Below are positions 8,962-15,992 of a stretch of 20,140 nucleotides of DNA, one piece after another. The DNA is taken from NCBI GenBank assembly GCA_900128395.1, contig LT649562.1, forward strand, positions 1 to 20,140, read 5' to 3'. The translations under genes were made by a program, and so were the position numbers. A model generated the notes under the pieces. That model saw nothing but the letters and a program-made list of their open reading frames with translations. It did not search any database and had not been told where the DNA came from. The DNA comes from Stramenopiles sp. TOSAG23-2 (Eukaryota; Sar). Position 1 is the stretch's first letter. The number at the start of each line of letters is the position of its first letter.

Positions 8962-9843
8962 TTATTCTTTCTTATCTTTTGCTCCACCACCTAATACATC
9001 AATTAAATTTTTAACAATATCTTTAAACCAAAATATTTGTAATGTTGTTAAAAATACATTTGCAATAAGAAATGTATAAAATGCAGTATACGAATGGATT
9101 TTATTTTCCATATACAATGCATAATTATCTTTCCAGAATAAGTAGGAAACATATGGCCATGCAACGATTCTTACCAGGAAGAACATCAATGAAAAATAAC
9201 CTCCAATAACAATTTGCAACGTAGGGTAATCTTTTTCGATATCTTGGATGTAAACTTGAGAATGACGATCGTTAACAAATAAAACTATCAATGCCAATGC
9301 CATTGATGAAATTTCACTCAAACCGAAAAAGAAACCAGCATACATATGTAAATATGGATTTAATCCAAAATAAGCTAATGTTGCCGTAACAGCATGATGT
9401 ATAATATGCTCAATACCATCTTTTGCATATACACTATCAAAAAAGTTCTTAATTTCCCATGCTACGTGAAACATGCACATACGCGATGCAGTTGGTGAGA
9501 AAGTATATAATCTCTCACTGCCAAATGCAAGGTCGTTAGAGAACATATCGCCAGCTTCTTTTGATATTGCTAACATAACGCCATCATATACAAGATATGT
9601 AAATGCTGTAAATGCTGTAAATTGTCTTGCAAATTTAAATCTATTCGCTGCCGAACCTAAATATCGATGTAAGCAAGAAAACATTGTAAGCAATAAATAT
9701 AAAAACCCATTATAAATAAACAATCCAAGAAAATATGCCACTGATGTAGATACTATTTGATTGAAATTTGGTGGACCAGCTGCTTTATAATCTTCATATG
9801 TAAATAAAATATTATAATCATTTCTAATATTTAAATATTCCAT
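8962..9843 (-). CDS. TLC-domain (TRAM/LAG1/CLN8) multipass ER membrane protein
   Basis: 293 aa with about six to eight hydrophobic segments (near 29-57, 72-95, 117-137, 147-168, 170-190, 208-236, 252-275). The block EHIIHHAVTATLAY at 145-158, with adjacent histidines 149-150, and the downstream YAGFFFGLSEISS at 168-180 are the characteristic TLC-domain pattern; it looks closest to the TLCD/TMEM56-like branch rather than to ceramide synthases, but I cannot exclude lipid-synthetic activity. The last five residues, KDKKE, fit the KxKxx dilysine ER-retrieval signal. The start was placed at 9843 because it is the first true ATG. The frame continues upstream only through a CA/TA microsatellite encoding a THTHTH/IYIY stretch and begins there at a TTG. 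The family acts in membrane lipid synthesis, sensing or transport; a specific substrate cannot be assigned. Confidence 0.85.
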   Translation of the reverse strand: MEYLNIRNDYNILFTYEDYKAAGPPNFNQIVSTSVAYFLGLFIYNGFLYLLLTMFSCLHRYLGSAANRFKFARQFTAFTAFTYLVYDGVMLAISKEAGDMFSNDLAFGSERLYTFSPTASRMCMFHVAWEIKNFFDSVYAKDGIEHIIHHAVTATLAYFGLNPYLHMYAGFFFGLSEISSMALALIVLFVNDRHSQVYIQDIEKDYPTLQIVIGGYFSLMFFLVRIVAWPYVSYLFWKDNYALYMENKIHSYTAFYTFLIANVFLTTLQIFWFKDIVKNLIDVLGGGAKDKKE

Positions 9844-9881
9844 TATTCTTATATATATATATACTATATTAAATTGACTTC

Positions 9882-9916
<35 letters not shown>
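9882..9916. repeat. Compound microsatellite, (TA)n followed by (GT)11
   Basis: A TA run at 9882-9894 passes directly into GT repeats at 9895-9916. It lies 40-75 bp upstream of the TLC start codon, so on the transcribed strand it reads CA then TA repeats and is likely in the promoter or 5' leader. Alternating purine-pyrimidine DNA of this kind can adopt Z-form under torsion and is length-polymorphic in populations. It also creates the spurious N-terminal extension of the TLC reading frame. Confidence 0.95.
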
Positions 9917-10020
9917 ATCGTACAAACACAGTGCAATCTTGTGATAATAGTAAGTATAGTAAATATATCAGTAGTAGTACAACTAAACAAAATATAGGTT
10001 ATATATCACGTTCTTTCATT

Positions 10021-10042
10021 GTTCAAACTTTGTTCAAACTTT
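10021..10042. repeat. 11-bp direct tandem repeat
   Basis: GTTCAAACTTT occurs twice head to tail at 10021-10031 and 10032-10042. The copies are identical. Its position, 180 bp upstream of the TLC ATG, would suit a duplicated transcription-factor site, but slippage duplication is as likely. Confidence 0.8.
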
Positions 10043-10263
10043 GTATTATTATTATTACATCATCATACACTTTTTGCTGTGAATTTTTTTTTTTTTTGGA
10101 CTGACCGACGACTGCTGATATATTGATGTAGGTTGGAGTTTTTCCAAAATAATTGTTATAGTGCTATTTATTAATAAGTCAAATCAAATCTGAAAAATAA
10201 TCTGGAGGTAGAGGACAATGCTATTTTGATATCCTAATGCTGTGTCCATATGATATTATATAT

Positions 10264-10308
10264 ACCTGGTGGTATAAAAATAAATAAAATAAAAACCACC
10301 TGGTGGTA
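10264..10308. promoter_or_regulatory. Paired ACCTGGTGGTA elements with a 13-bp palindrome
   Basis: ACCTGGTGGTA occurs at 10264-10274 and again at 10298-10308, 34 bp apart. The second copy sits inside a near-perfect palindrome, ACCACC-T-GGTGGT at 10295-10307. The GGTGGT at 10268-10273 can also pair with ACCACC at 10295-10300 around an AT-only loop. GC-rich, symmetric and repeated sequence is conspicuous in this AT-rich spacer between divergent promoters, which suggests a protein-binding site or a hairpin. Function is inferred only. Confidence 0.5.
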
Positions 10309-10367
10309 ATAAAGTGAAGAATGTTGAAGCACACATTGATAAAGGTGATATTAGATATGTTGCATAT

Positions 10368-10387
10368 ACAACAACAACAACAACAAC
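10368..10387. repeat. (ACA)6 trinucleotide repeat
   Basis: Six ACA units plus two bases, about 150 bp upstream of the MYND gene ATG. It probably lies in the 5' leader. In one plus-strand frame it encodes six glutamines of a short upstream ORF (10321-10407). Confidence 0.85.
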
Positions 10388-10534
10388 TATTGATCATAGT
10401 ATTATAAAATTGTTTATTCATTCGTTAATTACATATCTTGTTTTCTTTTCTTTTTTGTTCTTCTATAGTGTTTTCTGTGTTGTACTAATAATAATAACAA
10501 TTTCAACCATACTATAGATATTAAAAAAAAAAAA

Positions 10535-12694
10535 ATGTCAAATGTTATTAATGATTTACAAAAAAAAATTAAAAACTGGAACCTCTTCGAAAAACGCGAT
10601 TGGCCACATAGAGGCAAAAAAGTCACAGATGTTCCATGTTTTGAATTATTACATTATCCATTGAATGAATTCGTTAGTCCAGGTGGTAAAAATCATAACT
10701 GTGATAATTGCAATCAAGGTTGTCAATGTATACATGATAACGTTTTATGTTGGAAATGTAAAGGTGCCTTCTGTCTTTGGTGCACGGCGCCACAAAGAAA
10801 TCCCAACCTGTTAACCAACCTCCCAGTCGAAACTATTGTAGAAAAAGGTTTTGGAACATGCCCAACTTGCCAAGAGCCGTTGCGTGCAATTGCAATGCCA
10901 ATTATCTTTAGACAAATGAAGGAAATGTCAGCATTTGGGCCAGATGGTAATCAAGATGGCGGCTTCAAAATACTACAAAGTGAAGCTGAAATGGCATTAA
11001 AACAAGCGAATCATTTTCGTAAAAAAATTAAAGCTGACGCTGATGATGAAGATGAAAAAAACAATAATAAAAACTCTGATGAGGACGAAAAGAATAGAAA
11101 AAAAGCAATTAGCGAATATACGCATGCGATAAATTGCATAAATACGATTGCGTCTACAACTCGTGGTAATCGTTTTGCTTTACGTGCTAAGGATATTTAT
11201 TTAATATCACACATTCATCGCGCTAAACTTGAAGGTAATAAGAAATTAGCTAAAAAAATTAAAAAAATACAACCTGAGGCATCCATTCGTCCACAGGCAG
11301 CTACATTACGAAGAGGAACCAAGTATGGAAGTACTAACAATGATCGCAAGAAGAACTATATTGCATGGAACCGATTTGATAATGCTTTTTACAATTTGTT
11401 TTTTACCCCGCCTGTAATGTGGGTGAATCATTTGTTACATGTCGATACAAGAAATGCCCAATCACGACAAGCAGCACTTGATTCTGATTATACAATATTT
11501 CAATTGGAAAACAAATTTAACGGTTTATTAAATATTCGCAATGGTGTTTCAAATTGTCCGGAGGTCCAATCTTGTGGAAAACCAGCACTTAATACAATTA
11601 ATAATACATATTCTTCTTTATCTGGAATAAGACGTGGTGCCAACCATTTTCAACCTTTGGTTCATCCAAATGCTCTTTGTCATCAGGAAAAAATGTCTTC
11701 ACTGATACAATTTTGCTGGGCTTTTCCTACATTTCTTGATGCATCGGAATATTTGCGTATCAAAATCGAAAATAAAGAAATGACGGAAGAAAATACGAAA
11801 GGTTTTGATTATTTGAAATGCAAATTTAATAAAAAGTTAAGCCATAAATTAACAAAAAAATTTAATAAATTAAATTCTGGAGGAGAAAAATTGCAAACAG
11901 CGAGAATCTACGTAACAAGTACAAGTACAACAACTGCATCATTTGCAATAGCCGCGTTAAATATAATGGCAGTTATTAGCAATGTGGCATGTAAAGTGTA
12001 TGTTTGTTATATTGATATGACTTCGAGCAGACAGAACTCTGATCCAGGTACATTAGCAGCAGGTAGACCAAAGAATTTGGAAGATTTTCTCTTTAAAAAG
12101 GCATCAACAGCTATGGTACATATGTATCGTAGAATTAAATATTTCAAAACAATATCTACATCTGAGCTTTTATTATTTCCAGAAAATTGTCATGATGGTT
12201 TGGTATGTAGTTTTTGTGGGATTACAACAGGACATAATGAGCCATTGCTTAGATGTTCACGTTGCCGTGGGGTTAATTATTGCTCAAAAGCATGTCAACA
12301 AAAACATTGGAACTTTCCGGCAAATCCGCATAAAAAAGTTTGCAAAAAAGTCAAGTCTGCTACAAGTAATCATGAAAAAGAAACAGATCAGTATGATAAA
12401 TTAACAATCGGAACTCGTGTGCGAATATTCGATTTAAAATCTGAAGCAGGAAAAAAATTAAATGGTAAAATTGGATATGTAGGGCTTAAAAAAAAAAAAG
12501 ATGATAATAATAGTCGTGTTGGTGTTGTTTTGGAAGATAATTTATCAATCGATGGGGTTCTAAAATGCATTAAAGGAACAATTACATGGGATGAACTATC
12601 TAACAAACCAATGAAATTATTGAAACAAAGTAATTTAATGATAATGGAATCGGATGGGCATGGGGTAATGATGATGCCTATGATTAGTTCATGA
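10535..12694 (+). CDS. RING-like / MYND zinc finger protein with C-terminal SH3-like (KOW-type) domain
   Basis: 719 aa, no intron seen; ATG follows a 12-base A run. N-terminal cysteines C56-C59, C72-C75, C80-C83 and C109-C112 (plus C63, C65) have the order of a cross-brace RING-type or related finger. Residues 168-190 form a charged low-complexity stretch. The middle (about 190-545) is not recognised. A clear MYND finger spans 558-603: C558/C561, C574/C577, YCSKACQQKHW at 582-592, H599 and C603. It is followed at 622-700 by a small beta-rich domain (TRVRIFDL, LNGKIGYV, RVGVVLEDN), like the KOW/SH3-like modules often found next to MYND fingers in algae and protists. MYND fingers bind proline-rich peptides, so a protein-interaction or regulatory role, possibly with ubiquitin-ligase activity from the RING-like part, is plausible. 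No SET domain is present, which argues against a SMYD methyltransferase. Confidence 0.8.
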   Translation: MSNVINDLQKKIKNWNLFEKRDWPHRGKKVTDVPCFELLHYPLNEFVSPGGKNHNCDNCNQGCQCIHDNVLCWKCKGAFCLWCTAPQRNPNLLTNLPVETIVEKGFGTCPTCQEPLRAIAMPIIFRQMKEMSAFGPDGNQDGGFKILQSEAEMALKQANHFRKKIKADADDEDEKNNNKNSDEDEKNRKKAISEYTHAINCINTIASTTRGNRFALRAKDIYLISHIHRAKLEGNKKLAKKIKKIQPEASIRPQAATLRRGTKYGSTNNDRKKNYIAWNRFDNAFYNLFFTPPVMWVNHLLHVDTRNAQSRQAALDSDYTIFQLENKFNGLLNIRNGVSNCPEVQSCGKPALNTINNTYSSLSGIRRGANHFQPLVHPNALCHQEKMSSLIQFCWAFPTFLDASEYLRIKIENKEMTEENTKGFDYLKCKFNKKLSHKLTKKFNKLNSGGEKLQTARIYVTSTSTTTASFAIAALNIMAVISNVACKVYVCYIDMTSSRQNSDPGTLAAGRPKNLEDFLFKKASTAMVHMYRRIKYFKTISTSELLLFPENCHDGLVCSFCGITTGHNEPLLRCSRCRGVNYCSKACQQKHWNFPANPHKKVCKKVKSATSNHEKETDQYDKLTIGTRVRIFDLKSEAGKKLNGKIGYVGLKKKKDDNNSRVGVVLEDNLSIDGVLKCIKGTITWDELSNKPMKLLKQSNLMIMESDGHGVMMMPMISS

Positions 12695-12837
12695 AGAGTC
12701 GTCGATTTTACGTGTACTAACCTGTCATTTATAAACATTATTTTTGAAATTTTTACGAAGCCGTATTTATAATTATTTTTATACATGTATCACACATCAC
12801 ATATCGTCACATATAATACGTAGTGCACTAGTCTGTG

Positions 12838-12843
12838 AATAAA
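12838..12843 (+). terminator. Candidate polyadenylation signal for the MYND gene
   Basis: Canonical AATAAA 144 bp downstream of the stop codon, followed within about 15 bases by a T-rich run. In DNA this AT-rich the hexamer can occur by chance, and protist signals often differ from it. Confidence 0.35.
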
Positions 12844-13120
12844 CAGGAATATTTTTTTTGGCGATTCTGTCACAATTTTTCTGTTAGACTATAAAAATCT
12901 ATACTTAAATTAACGTTTGTCACAAAAAAATTAGTATTGAAATAGGATTAAAAGTAAAATATTTTGCTTTTCCTATATAATTAAAAGATCCAAACTCCGT
13001 TCTCCTTAATAATAATATGAAGGTCAATCTAAGTACAAATTATTAGTATACGTTTAAATAAATATATAGGATAAAAATAAAACGTAATAGCATTGTTAAG
13101 TAAATATTCCTGTATTTTCA

Positions 13121-13210
13121 CCGAGTCTTTGCTTGCCCTGCTGTGTGTATGTGGGCTTGCGCTCAGAAGTCCTAAATTTATGGGCTGAGGCAAGGGGCAA
13201 GACGAGACGA
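13121..13210. other. GC-rich foldable island, possible structured RNA
   Basis: By my count 49 of 90 bases are G or C, in an intergenic region that is otherwise mostly A+T. It contains an outer stem, CTTGCCC at 13132-13138 with GGGCAAG at 13195-13201, and an inner hairpin, GGGCTT at 13153-13158 with AAGTCC at 13167-13172 (one G-U pair, 8-base loop). An alternative inner stem pairs CTCAG 13162-13166 with CTGAG 13185-13189. Compositional islands of this kind mark non-coding RNA genes in AT-rich genomes, but I recognise no family on either strand (not tRNA, and not U1, U2, U4, U5 or U6). It may instead be a structured promoter or 5' leader. Confidence 0.35.
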
Positions 13211-13396
13211 TTATTATTATTTTATTATGAGTGTAGGGACCGGAGTAACATATACGTATATCGGCGACTTCAACTGTGAGGGAGAGAGATTGAAAGTTAT
13301 TGGTGCATTGATAGTAATATATTCATACGAGGCAATTACTTTGAACTATCGTAGGTAGTGTTTGATTACAAAAACAACAAAGAAGACAAAAAAAAA

Positions 13397-15916
13397 ATGG
13401 GAAACGCATCAGGAATGACTTCGATGAATCGACCTCAAACGAAAGGGTGGTTAAAAGCATGTGAAGATATACCAGAGGAACATCCTGCTGCCCGTGAACG
13501 AGCCTTTCGTGCATGTTGGTTTAATGGTATATGGATGGCGCATATAAATCCTGCCGGGATAATTCGCTCTTCTCCTTGGGATGGTTTGGGAAGGAAAGGG
13601 GCAAAAATCGATCGCTTTTCATTTTACGATACAGTATTTAATGAAACTGCAGCGTTATTGCTTGAGGATACTTTTGCTAATAAAAATATTTTGAGTGGTA
13701 TTCCAGAGTGCAAACAATTTATCAACAGATATTTACCAGGTGTTGTCTTACGCAGTGACGACAATGGCATGCCTACAAATGCAGAATTATGGAACAAAAT
13801 ATTCGAGTGTGGTGACTTTCGCCCTTACATTGAAGTTGCTCGCGCATATCCAGATCTTGATACTAGAGAAGCTGGTAAACACGCATCCGTGAAAGGAACA
13901 TCTGCGGAAAATCACCCTGATGAGTATCAAAGAATCACTACAAAAGCAGGAAGTCGATTATGGGGAATCGGATTTTCTAGTCCGGGCGGAAACGATGTAG
14001 ATACGTTGAAGGCAGCTTATCCCAGTCAATTAATGGTTCGTTTTGATGAAGTAGGTAAGTCTTTGATTTACGAAGCTTTAGAAATCGTTCCTACCGTATT
14101 ACCTGAAACATTAACAAAAGAGGATGGTGTGAAGTTTGTTGTTAACAATTTCGTGGATGGTATTAAAGGCCACTGCTCTGGTGAAATTCTGAATGCTTAT
14201 GTTAACGAGTTGATGAGAATGAAAATAAAAGGAAGCAGTACAACGAATAACCCAATGGAAGTATACATGATGTCAAATGCAATGCATGATATGGATGCAA
14301 GGGCCGAAGAAGAAGCCGGTATAAATGTAAAATCAAATGTTGACCCTGATGCGGCTGTATTGTTTCCAGTTGCAGAGTGGATACGTTACAAATATTCATG
14401 CAGTCACAGCGTACGATTTAGTATTGAAAAAATAAAAGGTGCGCGTTTGTGCGTTTTTAATTTTAAAAGACCGCATGGTGATTTACCAGAAGAAGTAGCG
14501 ATGGGCCGAAATTCAGCTTTCTTACCGTTATCAAAGCTTGGCGTGGCTTCTGAAGACGATGATGATGGAGAAGTTGCTGTTGGAAGCCAAGCATGCGGTG
14601 GGAAAATCGAGCCTCTTGCCGTGTTAGTGTTTGAAATGGAAAATAAGGGAGGAAATATCAACCCATCATTCGCAAGAACACAGATCTTCCCACCAAAAAC
14701 AGGAAGAGAATTTACCGCCAGGGAAAAAGTTGATGATTGGACACCCAATGAAATATTTTCAAAGGCTACCAGGCATTACATAATTGGTGATGTAAGCGAA
14801 ATGAAAGAGTTGGCAAACTTTTTATGTAGTAAAAGTCCTCATATTAATGGTCTATTTGACCAATTTCCTTCAACTTTTACTAGTGATAACACAAATGTTT
14901 CTAGTACCAAACCTATGATGACAACAACATCATCAAAGAAAGTAACCAGTGCTACTTTACAGAAAAAGAATTCCACGAAAAAAAATGCTGTTTCAAATTC
15001 GCTTCTTGGATCAATTAAATTGTTACATCCAAAGAAAACATCTGATATTGTGCTTGATAAAGTAACTGGGAGCAGCAGTTCGCCCACAAAACCACCACCG
15101 GCCAAGAAATTAAAAACGACGAAGGTTCCTGAACAATCTTTTCAAACAAAAAAAGAAGTCCATGAATTTTTGCAACGTTGTGGTGTAACGGATCCACAAA
15201 GAGCCAACGCGTGTCTTAAAGCTGCATTGTTAAATGGAAAATTAGCTGTGCCAAAGGAATTATTGCATGCTAAAGATGCATCCTCCTATCTAAATACCGA
15301 AATTTTTACTGCACCATGTTACTGTTGTGGTGATGGGAGCTATGTTTGTAGAGTACGTCATATTATTCATCAAGACAATGGCGGAACTGATGTCGTAGAT
15401 TGGGAAGATGACCATCCATTTTATTGCAATAGCTGTGAAAAATCAGCGTATGTATCTCTTTTATGTTACGGCGAGCCACAATTCGTCAGCGAAAAAAGTC
15501 ACAATCACTGTAATAAATGCCCTGCTTTTGGCGAATGTATCGGGGATTATCGCGAAAGACACTGCAATTCGTGTGGAAAACATTACTATGGTGGTGCTGG
15601 AGGTATATTTAATTGTATTGGTTGTGGTCGGTCGAGTAACGATGCTGAACAATTTGACTCTAACGTTGAGAAAGGCCCAAGTTCAAAAACGACACTTTTG
15701 AACAACCCAAATCTTTTACAATGGAATGGCTTGCTAAAGTTGAACGAAAATATTGTTATTCCAAACCTTGACGAGGAAAGAGACAAGCTGCGAAAAACGA
15801 TTCAAAACAATGAACGTTTCTCTAATGAGATATCTGAAGAAGAAATAAACAATCTCCCTCTTTGTGAATTGCGCGAAGAAATGAAATCAATAATATTTTA
15901 TGGAGTGAGATGGTGA
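13397..15916 (+). CDS. Uncharacterised protein with C-terminal cysteine-rich zinc cluster
   Basis: 839 aa from ATG 13397; I do not recognise the family. The frame is open from a GTG at 13358, but 13397 is the first ATG and follows an A-rich run as in neighbouring genes. The N-terminus MGNASGMT fits the N-myristoylation pattern (Gly2, Asn3, Gly6). Residues about 15-480 look like a mixed globular region (motifs ACWFNGIWMAHINPAG at 39-54 and SRLWGIGFSSPGGND at 186-200). A Ser/Thr/Lys-rich linker (about 490-590) holds a nuclear-localisation-like KKLKTTK. The C-terminal part (641-743) has 14 cysteines with several CxxC pairs (for example C677/C680, C705/C708, C723/C726, C740/C743), suggesting two or more zinc ribbons or treble clefs. 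A helical acidic tail follows. Converges with TERT, 76 bp away. Function unknown. Confidence 0.75.
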   Translation: MGNASGMTSMNRPQTKGWLKACEDIPEEHPAARERAFRACWFNGIWMAHINPAGIIRSSPWDGLGRKGAKIDRFSFYDTVFNETAALLLEDTFANKNILSGIPECKQFINRYLPGVVLRSDDNGMPTNAELWNKIFECGDFRPYIEVARAYPDLDTREAGKHASVKGTSAENHPDEYQRITTKAGSRLWGIGFSSPGGNDVDTLKAAYPSQLMVRFDEVGKSLIYEALEIVPTVLPETLTKEDGVKFVVNNFVDGIKGHCSGEILNAYVNELMRMKIKGSSTTNNPMEVYMMSNAMHDMDARAEEEAGINVKSNVDPDAAVLFPVAEWIRYKYSCSHSVRFSIEKIKGARLCVFNFKRPHGDLPEEVAMGRNSAFLPLSKLGVASEDDDDGEVAVGSQACGGKIEPLAVLVFEMENKGGNINPSFARTQIFPPKTGREFTAREKVDDWTPNEIFSKATRHYIIGDVSEMKELANFLCSKSPHINGLFDQFPSTFTSDNTNVSSTKPMMTTTSSKKVTSATLQKKNSTKKNAVSNSLLGSIKLLHPKKTSDIVLDKVTGSSSSPTKPPPAKKLKTTKVPEQSFQTKKEVHEFLQRCGVTDPQRANACLKAALLNGKLAVPKELLHAKDASSYLNTEIFTAPCYCCGDGSYVCRVRHIIHQDNGGTDVVDWEDDHPFYCNSCEKSAYVSLLCYGEPQFVSEKSHNHCNKCPAFGECIGDYRERHCNSCGKHYYGGAGGIFNCIGCGRSSNDAEQFDSNVEKGPSSKTTLLNNPNLLQWNGLLKLNENIVIPNLDEERDKLRKTIQNNERFSNEISEEEINNLPLCELREEMKSIIFYGVRW

Positions 15917-15992
15917 TACTCGTAGCCAGGTAAATAGCATTAATTAGGCCGTACACAGGCTTACGAAAGTACATTTTAATTTTTCTTTTGTG
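15917..15992. other. Short convergent gap between the zinc-cluster gene and TERT
   Basis: Only 76 bp separate the TGA of the plus-strand gene (15914-15916) from the TAA of TERT on the minus strand. Both 3' ends must fit here or, more likely, run into each other's coding sequence. The gap is AT-rich, with a T run on the plus strand near its end. No gene is present. Confidence 0.7.

Larger units (their letters stand above)
9844..10534. promoter_or_regulatory. Divergent promoter region between TLC (-) and MYND (+) genes
   Basis: 691 bp shared upstream of two divergent genes, unusually rich in simple repeats: AT run 9851-9863, compound (TA)/(GT) repeat 9882-9916, an 11-bp direct repeat 10021-10042, a long T run near 10086-10098, a paired ACCTGGTGGTA element with palindrome at 10264-10308, and an ACA triplet run 10368-10387. 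A TATAAAAATA string at 10274-10283 could be a plus-strand core promoter element. If transcription starts there, the leader would contain a 28-codon upstream ORF at 10321-10407 encoding a short Q6 tract. No gene is supported here. Confidence 0.55.
12695..13396 (+). other. Intergenic region: MYND 3' flank and upstream region of the next gene
   Basis: 702 bp between two plus-strand genes. AATAAA at 12838-12843, 144 bp after the MYND stop, is a possible polyadenylation signal. The sequence is then strongly A+T to about 13110, sharply GC-rich at 13121-13210, and of intermediate composition to the next start codon, including a purine-rich tract just before the ATG. The final part is probably the promoter and leader of the 13397 gene. 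No ORF is supported. Confidence 0.5.

Noticed and set aside
9844-9990. 49-residue N-terminal extension of the TLC protein
   Set aside because: It begins at TTG rather than ATG and is mostly translation of the CA/TA microsatellite. The first ATG is at 9843.
10213-10247. Hairpin GGACA/TGTCC upstream of the MYND gene
   Set aside because: Only five base pairs around a 25-base loop; within chance expectation.
10535-12694. SMYD-type histone methyltransferase
   Set aside because: A MYND finger is present, but no SET-domain motifs were found anywhere in the protein.
13121-13210. tRNA or spliceosomal snRNA in the GC island
   Set aside because: No B-box-like GGTTCGA, no cloverleaf, and no recognisable U1, U2, U4, U5 or U6 core sequences on either strand.
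13358-13396. 13-residue extension of the zinc-cluster protein
   Set aside because: The frame opens at GTG. The ATG at 13397 follows an A-rich run like those before other genes here and exposes a myristoylation-type N-terminus.
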